Shown: positions 1 through 8,204 of the stretch, one piece after another | Layout of the letters: the number at the start of each line of letters is the position of its first letter | How positions within the stretch are numbered: the first letter of the stretch is position 1 | Assembly: GCA_040183005.1 (NCBI GenBank) | Contig: JAMPIW010000007.1 | Span: forward strand, 1,620,188-1,684,187 | DNA length: 64,000 nucleotides | Direction: 5' to 3' | Origin: Gammaproteobacteria bacterium | GTDB taxonomy: Bacteria; Pseudomonadota; Gammaproteobacteria; Ga0077554; Ga007554 | Notes under the pieces: generated by a model | Database searches by the model: none | What the model saw: the letters and a program-made list of their open reading frames with translations, nothing else | Told to the model about the DNA's origin: nothing | Position numbers and translations under genes: made by a program

Positions 1-6
1 GTCAAG

Positions 7-33
7 CGGACCCAACAGTTAGTGTTGGGTCCG
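7..33. repeat. perfect 11-bp inverted repeat (hairpin)
   Basis: Arms at 7-17 and 23-33 are exact reverse complements around a 5-nt loop. No T-run follows on either strand, so a terminator is not supported. It lies in the 180-base stretch downstream of the aldehyde dehydrogenase. Its role is unknown, and the gene to its left is outside the window. Confidence 0.5.
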
Positions 34-114
34 GAACTCGCAGAACCCTTCGCTGCCGCTCTTCCCTGTGTATCGGAGGTAGGGCAACGCGCCGGGCAGG
101 ATGCGCAAGAGCCG

Positions 115-137
115 CCATGGAGCGGTTGCCGAGACCC
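115..137. repeat. half copy of the dispersed palindrome at 44901-44940
   Basis: These 23 bases match 44918-44940 except at one position. In the distant copy they form the right half of a near-perfect 40-bp palindrome. Here the left half is absent. Apart from this and the hairpin at 7-33, I see nothing else in the first 180 bases. Confidence 0.55.
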
Positions 138-180
138 AACCTTTAAGTGAACGGTTATAGGGCCAATGGGCAATTTGGAA

Positions 181-1548
181 TTATCGTACCCACACCGTTT
201 TCGCATTAAGAAACTCACGCATGCCGTGGTGAGACAGCTCACGCCCATAACCGGAGGCCTTGATGCCGCCGAACGGCAGGCGCGGGTCGCTCTTTACCAT
301 GCCGTTGACAAAACAGGCGCCCGCCTCGACCCGTAGCGCCAAGGCCTCGCCGCGTCGACTATCGCGCGTCCAGACGCTGCCGGCAAGGCCAAAACGCGAA
401 CCGTTTGCCAGACGCAGGGCATGCAGTTCATCACGGGCGCGGATCACTATCGCCACGGGGCCAAACAGCTCCTCGCCGAAGGCACGTTGTTCGGCTGTTA
501 CATGATCAATAATCGACGCCTGATAATACGCGCCCAGTCCATCATGGGGTGCGCAGCCGGTAACGGCCACAGCGCCTTGGCGGATGCTGTCCGTGACCTG
601 TTGGTGCAGCTCATCACGCAGATCAGGACGCGCCATCGGGGCAAGTGTGGCGGCCTCATCCAGCGGATCCCCCGGCGCAAGCCACGACTCCACCGCCGCC
701 TTGAATTGCGCGACGAAGAGATCGGCAATCGCGTCCACCACGATAAAGCGCTTGGCAGCGATGCAGCTTTGTCCGGCATTAAGAAAACGCGAGGCCACGG
801 CGTTTTTCACGGCAAGCTCCAGATCGGCATCTTCCAGCACAATAAAGGCGTCCGACCCTCCCAGCTCCAACACCAGTTTTTTTAGATGGGTTCCGGCGCA
901 CGCCGCCACTGCACGCCCTGCCGCCTCGCTGCCGGTAAGCGTCACGGCATGAATGCGCGGATCGGCAATGACCTGTTCCACTTGGCTGCTTGCGATCATC
1001 AGAGTGCGGAACACGCCCTGCGGAAAGCCACACGACTGGAATACCTGCTCGATAGCCAGTGCGCACTGCGGCACATTGGAGGCGTGTTTCAGGACGCCAG
1101 TATTGCCCGCCACCAGCGCGGGGGCTGCAAAACGGAATACCTGCCAGAAAGGGAAATTCCATGGCATTACCGCAAGCACGGTGCCCAGCGGTTGGTAGGC
1201 GACATAGCTTTTAGCCGCATCGGAGCCGATAAACTCATCCTCCAGGAATTTCGGCCCGTGCTCCGCATAGAAATCACACGCCGTAGCGCATTTTTCCACC
1301 TCAGCGCGGGCCTCTTTGATCAGCTTGCCCATTTCGAGGGTGATGATGCGCGCCAAGCGGTCGCGGTGATCGCGCAGGTATTGCGCGGCCTTGCGCATCA
1401 ACCGGCAGCGTTCTTCCAGCGGGGTTGTGGCCCACACTGGCGTGGCATTGGCGACTTCGCGCAGCGCGGCATCCAGTTGCGCGTCATTCCACACCGCAAA
1501 TTCCTGGAGTGCCGCACCATTGGCCGGGTTGACGGATTTGAACGACAT
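181..1548 (-). CDS. NAD(P)-dependent aldehyde dehydrogenase, succinate-semialdehyde dehydrogenase type
   Basis: A 455-residue aldehyde dehydrogenase that oxidises an aldehyde to the acid with NAD(P)+. Visible features are the Rossmann-side PWNFP motif near residue 128, the general-base glutamate in LELGGSD, the catalytic cysteine in GQSCIA, and the EELFGPV motif near the C-terminus. Length and motif wording resemble the Sad/GabD2 group of succinate-semialdehyde dehydrogenases. The exact substrate cannot be fixed from sequence. The ATG follows a strong GAGGAGG ribosome-binding site. It appears monocistronic. A TATACTA-N6-TAGTATA palindrome sits just upstream and may regulate it. Confidence 0.9.
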   Translation of the reverse strand: MSFKSVNPANGAALQEFAVWNDAQLDAALREVANATPVWATTPLEERCRLMRKAAQYLRDHRDRLARIITLEMGKLIKEARAEVEKCATACDFYAEHGPKFLEDEFIGSDAAKSYVAYQPLGTVLAVMPWNFPFWQVFRFAAPALVAGNTGVLKHASNVPQCALAIEQVFQSCGFPQGVFRTLMIASSQVEQVIADPRIHAVTLTGSEAAGRAVAACAGTHLKKLVLELGGSDAFIVLEDADLELAVKNAVASRFLNAGQSCIAAKRFIVVDAIADLFVAQFKAAVESWLAPGDPLDEAATLAPMARPDLRDELHQQVTDSIRQGAVAVTGCAPHDGLGAYYQASIIDHVTAEQRAFGEELFGPVAIVIRARDELHALRLANGSRFGLAGSVWTRDSRRGEALALRVEAGACFVNGMVKSDPRLPFGGIKASGYGRELSHHGMREFLNAKTVWVR

Positions 1549-1565
1549 GATGTGGCCTCCTCTAA

Positions 1566-1585
1566 TATACTATTGCGGTAGTATA
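1566..1585. promoter_or_regulatory. 7-bp inverted repeat, candidate operator upstream of the aldehyde dehydrogenase
   Basis: TATACTA and TAGTATA are separated by 6 nt, about 20 bases 5' of the start codon and just beyond the ribosome-binding site. The position suits a repressor site overlapping the transcription start. This is inference from symmetry only. Confidence 0.35.
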
Positions 1586-1664
1586 GTCCGTTTGCCGGTA
1601 TTCTTGTGCGGCTGCAAAAGCGCTCAGCGCGCTACGATTATTAGCATCTGATTCGAGTCCATAA

Positions 1665-2621
1665 ATGAAAAAACATATGATCTGTATCCTGGGCGGCAGC
1701 GGCTTTGTCGGCCGTCACCTGGTTAATCAACTGGTCAAGGCGGGCCATCACGTGCGCTTGATTACGCGCCGCATTGAACGCCAGCGGGATCTTTTGATTT
1801 GGCCCACGGTCGATGTGGTAGAGGCCAACATTCACGACGCACAAGCACTGCACACACACTTTGCGGGCTGCGACACGGTCGTTAATCTGGTTGCCATTCT
1901 CAATGAGAGCAAAAAAACCACGTTTCAAACTGTTCATGTCGATCTGGCTCGCAATGTGGCGCAGGCCTGCCTGGCCCAAGGTGTCAAACGCCTGCTGCAC
2001 ATGAGCGCGCTCAACGCCGACGCCAGGCAAGGCGCCAGCGCTTATCTGCGCAGCAAGGGCGAAGCTGAAGATGTCGTGCACAGCGCGTCAGAACAGGGCC
2101 TGCGTGTAACCAGCTTCCGGCCTTCTGTGATCTTCGGCCCCAATGACCACCTCTTCAACCGCTTCGCTGGATTGCTCAGGTACGCACCCCTCATCCCACT
2201 GGCCTGCCCCGACGCACGCTTCGCGCCAGTGTATGTTGGCGATGTTGTGCATGCTTTTATGGTGGCGCTTGATGAGCGCGCCACCCTTGGCCAGCGCTAT
2301 GATCTGTGCGGACCGCGCACTTATACGCTGGAAGAGTTGATGGAATACGCCGCCTCCGTCATCGGCGTAAAGCGCCCGATCATCGGCCTTGGTGACACCC
2401 TGTCGCGCATCATGGCGGGGATTATGGAGCACGCGCCCGGCAAACCACTGACCCGCGACAATTATCTGTCGATGCAGGTAGACAGTGTGTGCCACGGCGA
2501 ATTTCCTGCAGTGTTCGGCACACAGCAAACCAGCGTTGAGACTGCGGTGCCTTTATATCTGAACCGGCGTGACCAGCGTGCGCGTTATTACGATTTCCGG
2601 CGCGTCGCGGGGCGTGATTAA
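1665..2621 (+). CDS. complex I NDUFA9-like NAD(P)-binding SDR protein
   Basis: A 318-residue extended/atypical short-chain dehydrogenase. The GGSGFVG dinucleotide-binding motif is at residues 10-16. The N-terminal Rossmann fold and the region around SAYLRSKGEAE (probable Tyr/Lys pair YxxxK-like) match the NDUFA9 group of SDRs often annotated as complex I NDUFA9 subunit family. In bacteria these are stand-alone proteins, and neither substrate nor partner is established. No clear Shine-Dalgarno precedes the ATG. The gene is followed by a strong hairpin and T-run at 2684-2736. Confidence 0.85.
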   Translation: MKKHMICILGGSGFVGRHLVNQLVKAGHHVRLITRRIERQRDLLIWPTVDVVEANIHDAQALHTHFAGCDTVVNLVAILNESKKTTFQTVHVDLARNVAQACLAQGVKRLLHMSALNADARQGASAYLRSKGEAEDVVHSASEQGLRVTSFRPSVIFGPNDHLFNRFAGLLRYAPLIPLACPDARFAPVYVGDVVHAFMVALDERATLGQRYDLCGPRTYTLEELMEYAASVIGVKRPIIGLGDTLSRIMAGIMEHAPGKPLTRDNYLSMQVDSVCHGEFPAVFGTQQTSVETAVPLYLNRRDQRARYYDFRRVAGRD

Positions 2622-2683
2622 CGTAGGCGCGCTCTTGGGAGAAGTAAGGGATTAAGCGTGAGGGAGATTAGCGGTGAGGCAAA

Positions 2684-2736
2684 CATCAGGGACCGGAGCC
2701 AGTCATCTCCGATCCCTGATGGGTAATGCTTTTTTA
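2684..2736 (+). terminator. intrinsic terminator-like hairpin after the NDUFA9-like gene
   Basis: Arms 2684-2698 and 2707-2721 pair over 15 bp with one mismatch around an 8-nt loop. A T6 tract follows about 8 nt later, at 2730-2735. It lies between convergent genes (the SDR on plus, a 36-codon ORF on minus) and could stop transcription in the plus direction. Confidence 0.65.
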
Positions 2737-2737
2737 C

Positions 2738-2848
2738 TTAGTGGCCAGCCGGAAAATGCGCCAGGCTCATGCCCACCACATACAGGAAGCTGACTATCCC
2801 GAACAAGTACGCCGGAATCAATATATCGCCTTTGGTTGCGCTCTTCAT
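2738..2848 (-). CDS. 36-aa single-span membrane miniprotein, unrecognised
   Basis: The reading frame starts at ATG 2848 behind GAGGAG with good spacing and ends in TAA at 2738. The predicted peptide begins MKSATKGDILIPAY and continues with a hydrophobic stretch (LFGIVSFLYVVGMSLA, residues 15-30), then HFPAGH. That is one transmembrane helix with a charged N-terminus. Small single-span proteins of this kind often serve as oxidase or transporter accessory subunits, but I recognise no family. The strong ribosome-binding site and the terminator-like hairpin just beyond its stop support a real gene. Its 5' region is filled with palindromes (2891-3048). Confidence 0.55.
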   Translation of the reverse strand: MKSATKGDILIPAYLFGIVSFLYVVGMSLAHFPAGH

Positions 2849-2890
2849 AAATAATCTCCTCTCTCAGGAATTTTTACACGTAGATGTCAG

Positions 2891-3048
2891 CACCAAAGTT
2901 AATTTCCATAGTAACTTTGGTGGAAAAACCATAGCAAAATGGTTGGGTATTTTGCAAGCCCTTTTGAAAAATAATTTTTTCAGCACAATTTCCTTGTTTT
3001 TGCTATGGTTTTTTTAGGTAAATCCTATGCAAAAATTATGGTAATTTT
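2891..3048. repeat. cluster of AT-rich inverted repeats between the miniprotein and argA
   Basis: Three nested symmetries are present. First, an 11-bp perfect pair at 2891-2901/2912-2922. Second, a 16-bp perfect pair at 2924-2939/2998-3013, built on ACCATAGC. Third, a 7-bp pair at 3032-3038/3042-3048. The middle pair spans about 90 bases, like the ends of a small miniature element. Alternatively these are operators for the divergent genes. The rest of the 2849-3120 interval shows no gene. Confidence 0.5.
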
Positions 3049-3120
3049 CGGGTCCACCCACATCGAAACCATCATTTTCAGTAGAGTGATTGCCATAATG
3101 GATGGCGTGATACAAAATCA

Positions 3121-4515
3121 ATGCCTTATCAATCGCAGCTTGATCGTTCATTTTTGATGCCAACCAATACTATTCAGAAAACATCCCTGGCCAACGGGCA
3201 CGACGAATCACAGTTCGTCGCTTGGTTCCGTGGTTCATCCCCCTACATCAACGCCTTCCGTGGCCGCACGTTTGTCATCATGTTCGGGGGCGAGGCGGTG
3301 GCGGATGAGCGCTTTGCCAACCTGATTCATGATGTCGCCCTGCTCAACAGCCTGGGGGTGCGCCTGGTGCTGGTGCATGGCGCCCGTCCGCAAATCGAGC
3401 AGCGGCTGCGCGCCTCCGGCACCGCCATCGAATATGCCGGCGGCCTGCGGGTTACTGGCGACACAGCGCTGACCGGCGTCAAAGAGGCCGTCGGTATGTT
3501 GCGCGTGGAGATTGAGGCGCTGCTGTCGATGGGGCTGGCCAATTCACCAATGGCAGGCGCACGGATTCGCGCAGCGTCGGGCAATTTCGTGGCCGCAAAA
3601 CCGCTGGGGGTCCGTGACGGGGTCGATTATTGCCATACCGGAGAGGTACGCCGCATCGATGTCGAGGCGATACGGCAGCGTCTGGACGACGGCGCCATTG
3701 TGTTGCTCTCGCCACTTGGCTATTCACCCACTGGAGAGGTGTTTAATCTCACCGCCATCGAAGTGGCCACAGCCACGGCGGCGGCACTCAATGCCGACAA
3801 GCTGTTGTGCCTGGTGGAAACAGGTGGCCTGATGGATGCGCACAAAGATCTGGTGCGGCAGTTGACGCTGGCCGAGGCGGAACAATGGCTGTCGACGCAA
3901 CTTGTCGATGAGGGAGTGGCGGCTTACTTTAACGGTGCGGTGCGGGCATGCCGCCAAGGCGTGCGCCGCGCTCATCTGGTCGACAGACATGTCGACGGCG
4001 CTCTGCTGCTGGAACTCTTCACCCGCGACGGCATTGGCACGCTGATCACGTCGGACGCCTACGAAGACACACGCAAGGCCACTATTGATGACGTGGGCGG
4101 CATTCTGGAGCTGATTGCCCCATTGGAGGCGGAAGGTGTGCTGGTACGCCGTTCTCGCGAACGGCTTGAAACAGAAATCGAGCACTTCACTGTGGTGGAA
4201 CGCGACGGCATGATTATCGCCACCGCCGCGCTATACCCATTCAAGGCTCAGGGCATGGGCGAACTGGCCTGCCTTGCCGTCCACCCTGCGTATCGCAACA
4301 CGGGCAGGGGTGAGGCGCTGCTCGGCTATCTCGAACGCATTGCGGTGCAGCAAGGGATACACCATCTGTTTGCACTCACGACACATACTCCCCACTGGTT
4401 CCAGGAGCGCGGCTTCCAGCCGGGGGAAATCAACGATCTGCCCATCACACGCCAGCGCATGTACAACTACCAGCGCAAATCAAAGGTATTTATCAAGGTT
4501 ATACAAGCAAAATGA
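3121..4515 (+). CDS. argA: amino-acid N-acetyltransferase (N-acetylglutamate synthase)
   Basis: Catalyses the first step of arginine synthesis, acetyl-CoA plus glutamate to N-acetylglutamate, in the cytoplasm. The roughly 464-residue chain has the classical ArgA layout. An amino-acid-kinase-like domain (about residues 45-300; RTFVIMFGGEAV, LVLVHGARPQ) carries the arginine feedback site in this family. It is followed by a C-terminal GNAT domain with an acetyl-CoA loop near the ACLAVHPAYRNTGRGEALL segment. The N-terminus is ~25 residues longer than usual. ATG 3157 is an alternative start, and neither site has a convincing ribosome-binding site. The stop overlaps the next ATG by 4 bases (ATGA), suggesting coupling. 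Confidence 0.93.
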   Translation: MPYQSQLDRSFLMPTNTIQKTSLANGHDESQFVAWFRGSSPYINAFRGRTFVIMFGGEAVADERFANLIHDVALLNSLGVRLVLVHGARPQIEQRLRASGTAIEYAGGLRVTGDTALTGVKEAVGMLRVEIEALLSMGLANSPMAGARIRAASGNFVAAKPLGVRDGVDYCHTGEVRRIDVEAIRQRLDDGAIVLLSPLGYSPTGEVFNLTAIEVATATAAALNADKLLCLVETGGLMDAHKDLVRQLTLAEAEQWLSTQLVDEGVAAYFNGAVRACRQGVRRAHLVDRHVDGALLLELFTRDGIGTLITSDAYEDTRKATIDDVGGILELIAPLEAEGVLVRRSRERLETEIEHFTVVERDGMIIATAALYPFKAQGMGELACLAVHPAYRNTGRGEALLGYLERIAVQQGIHHLFALTTHTPHWFQERGFQPGEINDLPITRQRMYNYQRKSKVFIKVIQAK

Positions 4516-4706
4516 AAGAGATTCTGGTTTACCTGTTTGTCGCCATTAGCTCGCTGCTGTTATGGACTTATGTTGTGCATATGCTTATTGGGGGGCTGGT
4601 GAGCCCGGAAACCGAGCTGTGGGTGATGATTATAGCCGTGGTGGCCGGCGCTGTTATCATGGGCGCCATGGCGTGGGATGTTGTCCGGCGGCGGCGAAAA
4701 AGGTGA
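4512..4706 (+). CDS. 64-aa two-span membrane protein, unknown
   Basis: A small protein with two predicted membrane helices (about residues 4-28 and 36-56) and a C-terminal basic cluster RRRRKR, so both ends probably face the cytoplasm. It begins inside the argA stop (ATGA overlap) and is followed 6 bases later by another membrane-anchored protein, so the three form an operon. I recognise no function. Confidence 0.65.
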   Translation: MKEILVYLFVAISSLLLWTYVVHMLIGGLVSPETELWVMIIAVVAGAVIMGAMAWDVVRRRRKR

Positions 4707-4712
4707 CAGCAG

Positions 4713-5378
4713 ATGGATAATGATAATGGCGCTCAAGTTGCGGACTCCGCGCTAGAACCTTCAGACCGCAACAAGCGCTCGGCCACCCGCCGCGGCTCAC
4801 GTAGCCGACATCATACACGCAGCCGCCAGGCAAACCCGCGCATGGTGGTGATCATTGCCTGGCTCGGCATTTTTCTCGCCTTGCTGCTGGTGCTCACAGT
4901 TTATTTGGGGCTGGAGCTTGCGCAAATAACGAAACATGCCAATAGGCTTGCTGCGGAATTGACTGATGCAAAGCTGGCGTTATCCGCCCTGAAGCCACGG
5001 CGGGAGGAAGTCCCGCTACAGATCGCCAAGGAGCAGCCCCCCGCGCTCATTGACATGCAGTTCGACAAGGTGATCCCGATAAACAAAGGGTACTTGAAGA
5101 ATATTATGTTCTCAGTCGTCAACCGCAACGGCCAAAAGAGATACGAATACCGGTTAGTGTTCGAGAATACCGCAACCCACCGGGTCTACCCTCACGCCCG
5201 TGTGACGCTATTCAACAAAAGCCAAGCACCGATTGGCACCGATGAGGTTAGCGATTATGACGAGCTTGCATCCGGTGAAAGCCGCTCGCACTCAGCACTG
5301 ATGACGCATTTGAGCGGTCAGGAACCATACCGTTTTTCAGTCGACACCAAAGGTGGGGTGGATCTGCCTGGCACATGA
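4713..5378 (+). CDS. membrane-anchored hypothetical protein
   Basis: 221 residues. A charged, Arg/His-rich N-terminal segment (residues 1-43) precedes one transmembrane helix (about 44-68). A short predicted coiled region (LAAELTDAKLALSAL) follows, then a C-terminal soluble domain, probably periplasmic, with beta-rich composition (YEYRLVFENTATHRVYPHARVTLF). The end resembles extracytoplasmic beta-sandwich domains, but I cannot name a family. It is co-transcribed with argA and the 64-aa protein and convergent with sspB, 25 bases away. Confidence 0.7.
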   Translation: MDNDNGAQVADSALEPSDRNKRSATRRGSRSRHHTRSRQANPRMVVIIAWLGIFLALLLVLTVYLGLELAQITKHANRLAAELTDAKLALSALKPRREEVPLQIAKEQPPALIDMQFDKVIPINKGYLKNIMFSVVNRNGQKRYEYRLVFENTATHRVYPHARVTLFNKSQAPIGTDEVSDYDELASGESRSHSALMTHLSGQEPYRFSVDTKGGVDLPGT

Positions 5379-5403
5379 CATCGTGGCGGATTTCTCCCTA
5401 CTC

Positions 5404-5787
5404 CTACTTGACGACTTTCAACGTGGGCCGGCGTGGCTTTTCGGGAGCAGGCTCAGTGGGTTGTCCGCCGTCATCATCCTCACCAAATACCATGCCCTTG
5501 CCGTTTTCCTTGGCATAGATGGCAAGCACGGAACCGGGCGGCACTGCAACGTTCATCGGTGTTCCGCTGAAGCGGGCGCTGAAGCGGATTATGTCATTAC
5601 CCAGCACCAAGGCCTGCACGGCATGCGGGGCAACATTGAGAATGATCTTGCCGTTTTCGACGAACTGTACGGGGACGCTCACCGCGGAGGATTGTGTACT
5701 CACCAGGATGTGGGGCGTCATGCCATTTTCGACTATCCATTCATAAATGGCACGGATCAGATAAGGGCGGCTGGAGGTCATGTTCAT
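5404..5787 (-). CDS. sspB: ClpXP protease specificity-enhancing factor SspB
   Basis: An adaptor that binds ssrA-tagged peptides and delivers them to ClpX. The 127-residue chain has the SspB substrate-binding fold (TSSRPYLIRAIYEWIVENGMTPHILV at the start; LNVAPHAVQALVLGND in the middle). An acidic flexible linker (FGEDDDGG) and a C-terminal basic tail ending RPTLKVVK match the ClpX-docking peptide of the family. It directly follows sspA, with a TAATG junction in which stop and start share one base, as in other beta- and gammaproteobacteria. Confidence 0.95.
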   Translation of the reverse strand: MNMTSSRPYLIRAIYEWIVENGMTPHILVSTQSSAVSVPVQFVENGKIILNVAPHAVQALVLGNDIIRFSARFSGTPMNVAVPPGSVLAIYAKENGKGMVFGEDDDGGQPTEPAPEKPRRPTLKVVK

Positions 5788-6410
5788 TATCTTATTTCAC
5801 GTTCGGCAGAGGACAGGCTGGCGCGGAATGCTTCCCGCGCAAAAATGCGCTCGGCGTATTGCATGAGCGGTTTGGCCTGCACCGGCAGCTCAATGCCGTA
5901 GGACGGAAGCCGCCATAGCAAGGGGGCAAGACTGCAATCCACCAGGGAAATCTCATCGCTCATGAAAAACGGTTTCTGCTTAAAGGTGGGGGCAACCACC
6001 GTCAGGCTATCGCGCAGGGCGTTGCGCGCCTTGCCCGCCACCTTTTCGTCGCCGCCAGCAATGTCATTCAGCATGCTGTACCAGTCATGATCGATGCGAT
6101 ACAAAAAGAGCCGGGTGCGCGCCTTCGACACTGGATCCACAGGCATAAGGGGCGGATGCGGGTAACGGTCTTCCAGATACTCCATGATGATCTGCGAGTT
6201 ATATAGCGCCAGATCACGGTCTGTCAGTGTCGGAAGCGTGTTGTATGGGTTAAGGTCGAGAAGATCCTCCGGCAAGCTGGCGCCGTCAACATTGATGATA
6301 TCAACGCTGACGCGCTTTTCTGCGAGCACCATGCGCACCCGATGGCAATAGGGGCATGTCGCCCGCGAATACAACGTCATCACCGATCGTCTGCTGGCAG
6401 GTAGCGCCAT
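5787..6410 (-). CDS. sspA: stringent starvation protein A (GST-fold RNA polymerase-associated protein)
   Basis: A 207-residue glutathione-S-transferase-fold protein that binds RNA polymerase during starvation in characterised gammaproteobacteria. The thioredoxin-like N-terminal domain has a retained CPYC motif (residues 19-22), where many SspA proteins have lost catalytic cysteines. An alpha-helical GST C-terminal domain follows from about residue 92. It is the first gene of the sspA-sspB pair. Confidence 0.95.
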   Translation of the reverse strand: MALPASRRSVMTLYSRATCPYCHRVRMVLAEKRVSVDIINVDGASLPEDLLDLNPYNTLPTLTDRDLALYNSQIIMEYLEDRYPHPPLMPVDPVSKARTRLFLYRIDHDWYSMLNDIAGGDEKVAGKARNALRDSLTVVAPTFKQKPFFMSDEISLVDCSLAPLLWRLPSYGIELPVQAKPLMQYAERIFAREAFRASLSSAEREIR

Positions 6411-6474
6411 TGAGTGATTCTCCAGCTCGAACCTTCGAGTCTCGGCGCATTATAACGTAATGCAACAATCGGCG

Positions 6475-7683
6475 TCAGCGCATTCCAGGCTGGTAAATCG
6501 ACTCGAAGCCGCGCTGTAAATCCGCCTGAAGATCCGCTACATCTTCCAATCCCACCGCAATACGCACCAGTCCTTCGGTGATGCCCGCCGCCGCGCGCGC
6601 TTCGGGGCTGATACGACCGTGGGTGGTGGTGGCCGGGTGAGTGATGGTGCTCTTGCTGTCGCCCAGATTGGCGGTGATAGAGATCAACCGCACGGAATCA
6701 ATGAGCTTCCACGCTGCCTCGCGCCCTCCTTCCAGCTCAAAAGACAGCACGCCGCCGAACGCTGTCTGCTGGCGCGCCGCCAGCGCGTACTGGGGATGCG
6801 ACGCAAGGCCGGGATAATTAACGCGCGTCACGCCCGGCTGCCCTTCCAGCCATTGCGCCAACTGCAAGGCGCTGGCGCAATGCGCCTGCATGCGTAAACG
6901 CAAGGTCTCAAGCCCTTTAAGGAATACCCAGGCGTTGAATGGGCTCATGCTTGGCCCCGCAGTGCGCAAAAAGCCATAGATGCCCCCGCCCACTAGCGCT
7001 TCGCTGCCCACCACCGCGCCGCCGATACAGCGGCCCTGTCCGTCGATATACTTGGTAGCGGAATGGATGACGATATCGGCGCCCAGAGACAGGGGCCGCT
7101 GCAGGACGGGCGTACAAAAACAGTTGTCCACCGCCAGCCAGCAGCCATGCCGGTGCGCCACATCCGCCAACGCTGCGATATCCGCCACCTCGATCAAGGG
7201 ATTGGAGGGTGTCTCCAGAAACAGCAACCGGGTATTCGGGCGTATCGCCTTCTCCCACGCATCAATCTCGGTCTGCGGCACGAAGGTGGTCTCCACGCCG
7301 AAACGCGCCAGTATCGTATTGAACAGCAACACCGTGGGGCCAAAGATGCTGCGCGAGGCAACAATATGATCACCCGCCTTCAGCAGCCCCATGCACGTGG
7401 TCAGGATCGCCGCCATGCCCGATGCAGTAGCCACGCAGCGCTCGCCCCCTTCCAGCGAGGCAAGACGCTGCTCAAAGACGCGCACCGTAGGATTAGTGAA
7501 ACGCGAGTAGATGTTGCCGGTCGTAGCCCCGGAGAAGCGCGCAGCGGCTTCAGCGGCGCTACCGAAGGTGTAACTGGATGTGGCAAAAATCGGCTCGGAC
7601 TGCTCGCCTTCATTGGTGCGCACGTGTCCTGCGCGCACGGCGCGGGTGTCGAAACCATATTCATCGAAATCAAAGTGTGGCAT
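6475..7683 (-). CDS. metZ: O-succinylhomoserine sulfhydrylase
   Basis: A PLP enzyme that converts O-succinylhomoserine and sulfide to homocysteine in the direct-sulfhydrylation route to methionine. The 402-residue product belongs to the Cys/Met-metabolism PLP family. Substrate and cofactor signatures are SRFTNPTV near residue 60, the TASGMAAI phosphate loop, and the PLP-lysine motif HSATKYIDGQGR. I chose ATG 7683 (MPHFDFDEYGFDTRAVRAGH) because AGGGAGA lies at correct spacing. A longer frame beginning at 7740 would start right at the U-tract of the upstream terminator. A SAM-II riboswitch with that terminator controls it. Confidence 0.95.
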   Translation of the reverse strand: MPHFDFDEYGFDTRAVRAGHVRTNEGEQSEPIFATSSYTFGSAAEAAARFSGATTGNIYSRFTNPTVRVFEQRLASLEGGERCVATASGMAAILTTCMGLLKAGDHIVASRSIFGPTVLLFNTILARFGVETTFVPQTEIDAWEKAIRPNTRLLFLETPSNPLIEVADIAALADVAHRHGCWLAVDNCFCTPVLQRPLSLGADIVIHSATKYIDGQGRCIGGAVVGSEALVGGGIYGFLRTAGPSMSPFNAWVFLKGLETLRLRMQAHCASALQLAQWLEGQPGVTRVNYPGLASHPQYALAARQQTAFGGVLSFELEGGREAAWKLIDSVRLISITANLGDSKSTITHPATTTHGRISPEARAAAGITEGLVRIAVGLEDVADLQADLQRGFESIYQPGMR

Positions 7684-7740
7684 GCCGCTTTTCTCCCTGG
7701 GGTTGGATGTTATGCACGAGGCAGAGGGATTTTCAGGCAT

Positions 7741-7776
7741 AAAAAAACCCGCTTACAGCATTCGCCAAAGCAGGTT
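7741..7776 (-). terminator. intrinsic terminator forming the riboswitch expression platform
   Basis: On the minus strand a 9-bp stem (7768-7776 with 7746-7754) is followed directly by a run of T residues (the A-run 7741-7745 on plus). It sits between the SAM-II aptamer and metZ. That geometry suits ligand-induced premature termination. Confidence 0.8.
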
Positions 7777-7831
7777 CCCCTCTTTAGCTGCATTTATTAC
7801 GCGCCCGCAAGCTGAATCAAATCGGCGCGAA
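7777..7831 (-). promoter_or_regulatory. SAM-II riboswitch aptamer upstream of metZ
   Basis: Read on the minus strand, the segment contains TCGCGC-N-GATTT near its start, then GCGCG-TAATAAATG-AGCTAAA-AGGG. These are the conserved pieces of the SAM-II (metA) class, including the pseudoknot partner strands and the AAAGAGGG 3' end. SAM-II senses S-adenosylmethionine. Its place before metZ and directly before an intrinsic terminator fits shut-off of methionine synthesis when SAM is plentiful. I matched it from memory of the consensus, not by a covariance model. Confidence 0.85.
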
Positions 7832-7933
7832 TGAAGAATAGGAAATCAGGGGATAAAAGTCAACACTCAGCCCAAGCACTATAGTCCTATCGGCTATTCA
7901 ATGGCGGGCGGGGCTGTATCCACTCAGGTTTTT

Positions 7934-8204
7934 TCAAAACAACGCTTTGCTGGTTTCCCTGCTCCAGATCAAGGCTTCCAGATAGGCGTTCCTGAGGATA
8001 TCGAAAGGTAGGCCTGTAGCGTCGATCTCCTCCGGCGCGCCACCCTGTTCGTAAGCCAGGGTAGCGCGCAATGCCCGGCCCAATGAGCCCTCATGGCGCA
8101 GCAGCGCGTTTTTGATGTGTTCCGTCAGGGGTAAAGGACTGAGTATTATCTCCAGCGGCTGGTCCATGAGGGCATCAAGCGTGGAAAACAGGCCAACGAT
8201 AAAG
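7934..8204 (-). pseudogene. C-terminal fragment of an EAL-HDOD protein, cut off by the IS66 element
   Basis: The frame continues the interrupted gene at 10070-11015. Read through one copy of the 8-bp target duplication, the two pieces join as ...KETFFIVGLFSTLDALMDQPLEI..., giving an uninterrupted HDOD C-terminal region ending SRETSKALF. Alone, this piece encodes about 90 residues of the HDOD helical bundle with no start signal. Confidence 0.9.
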
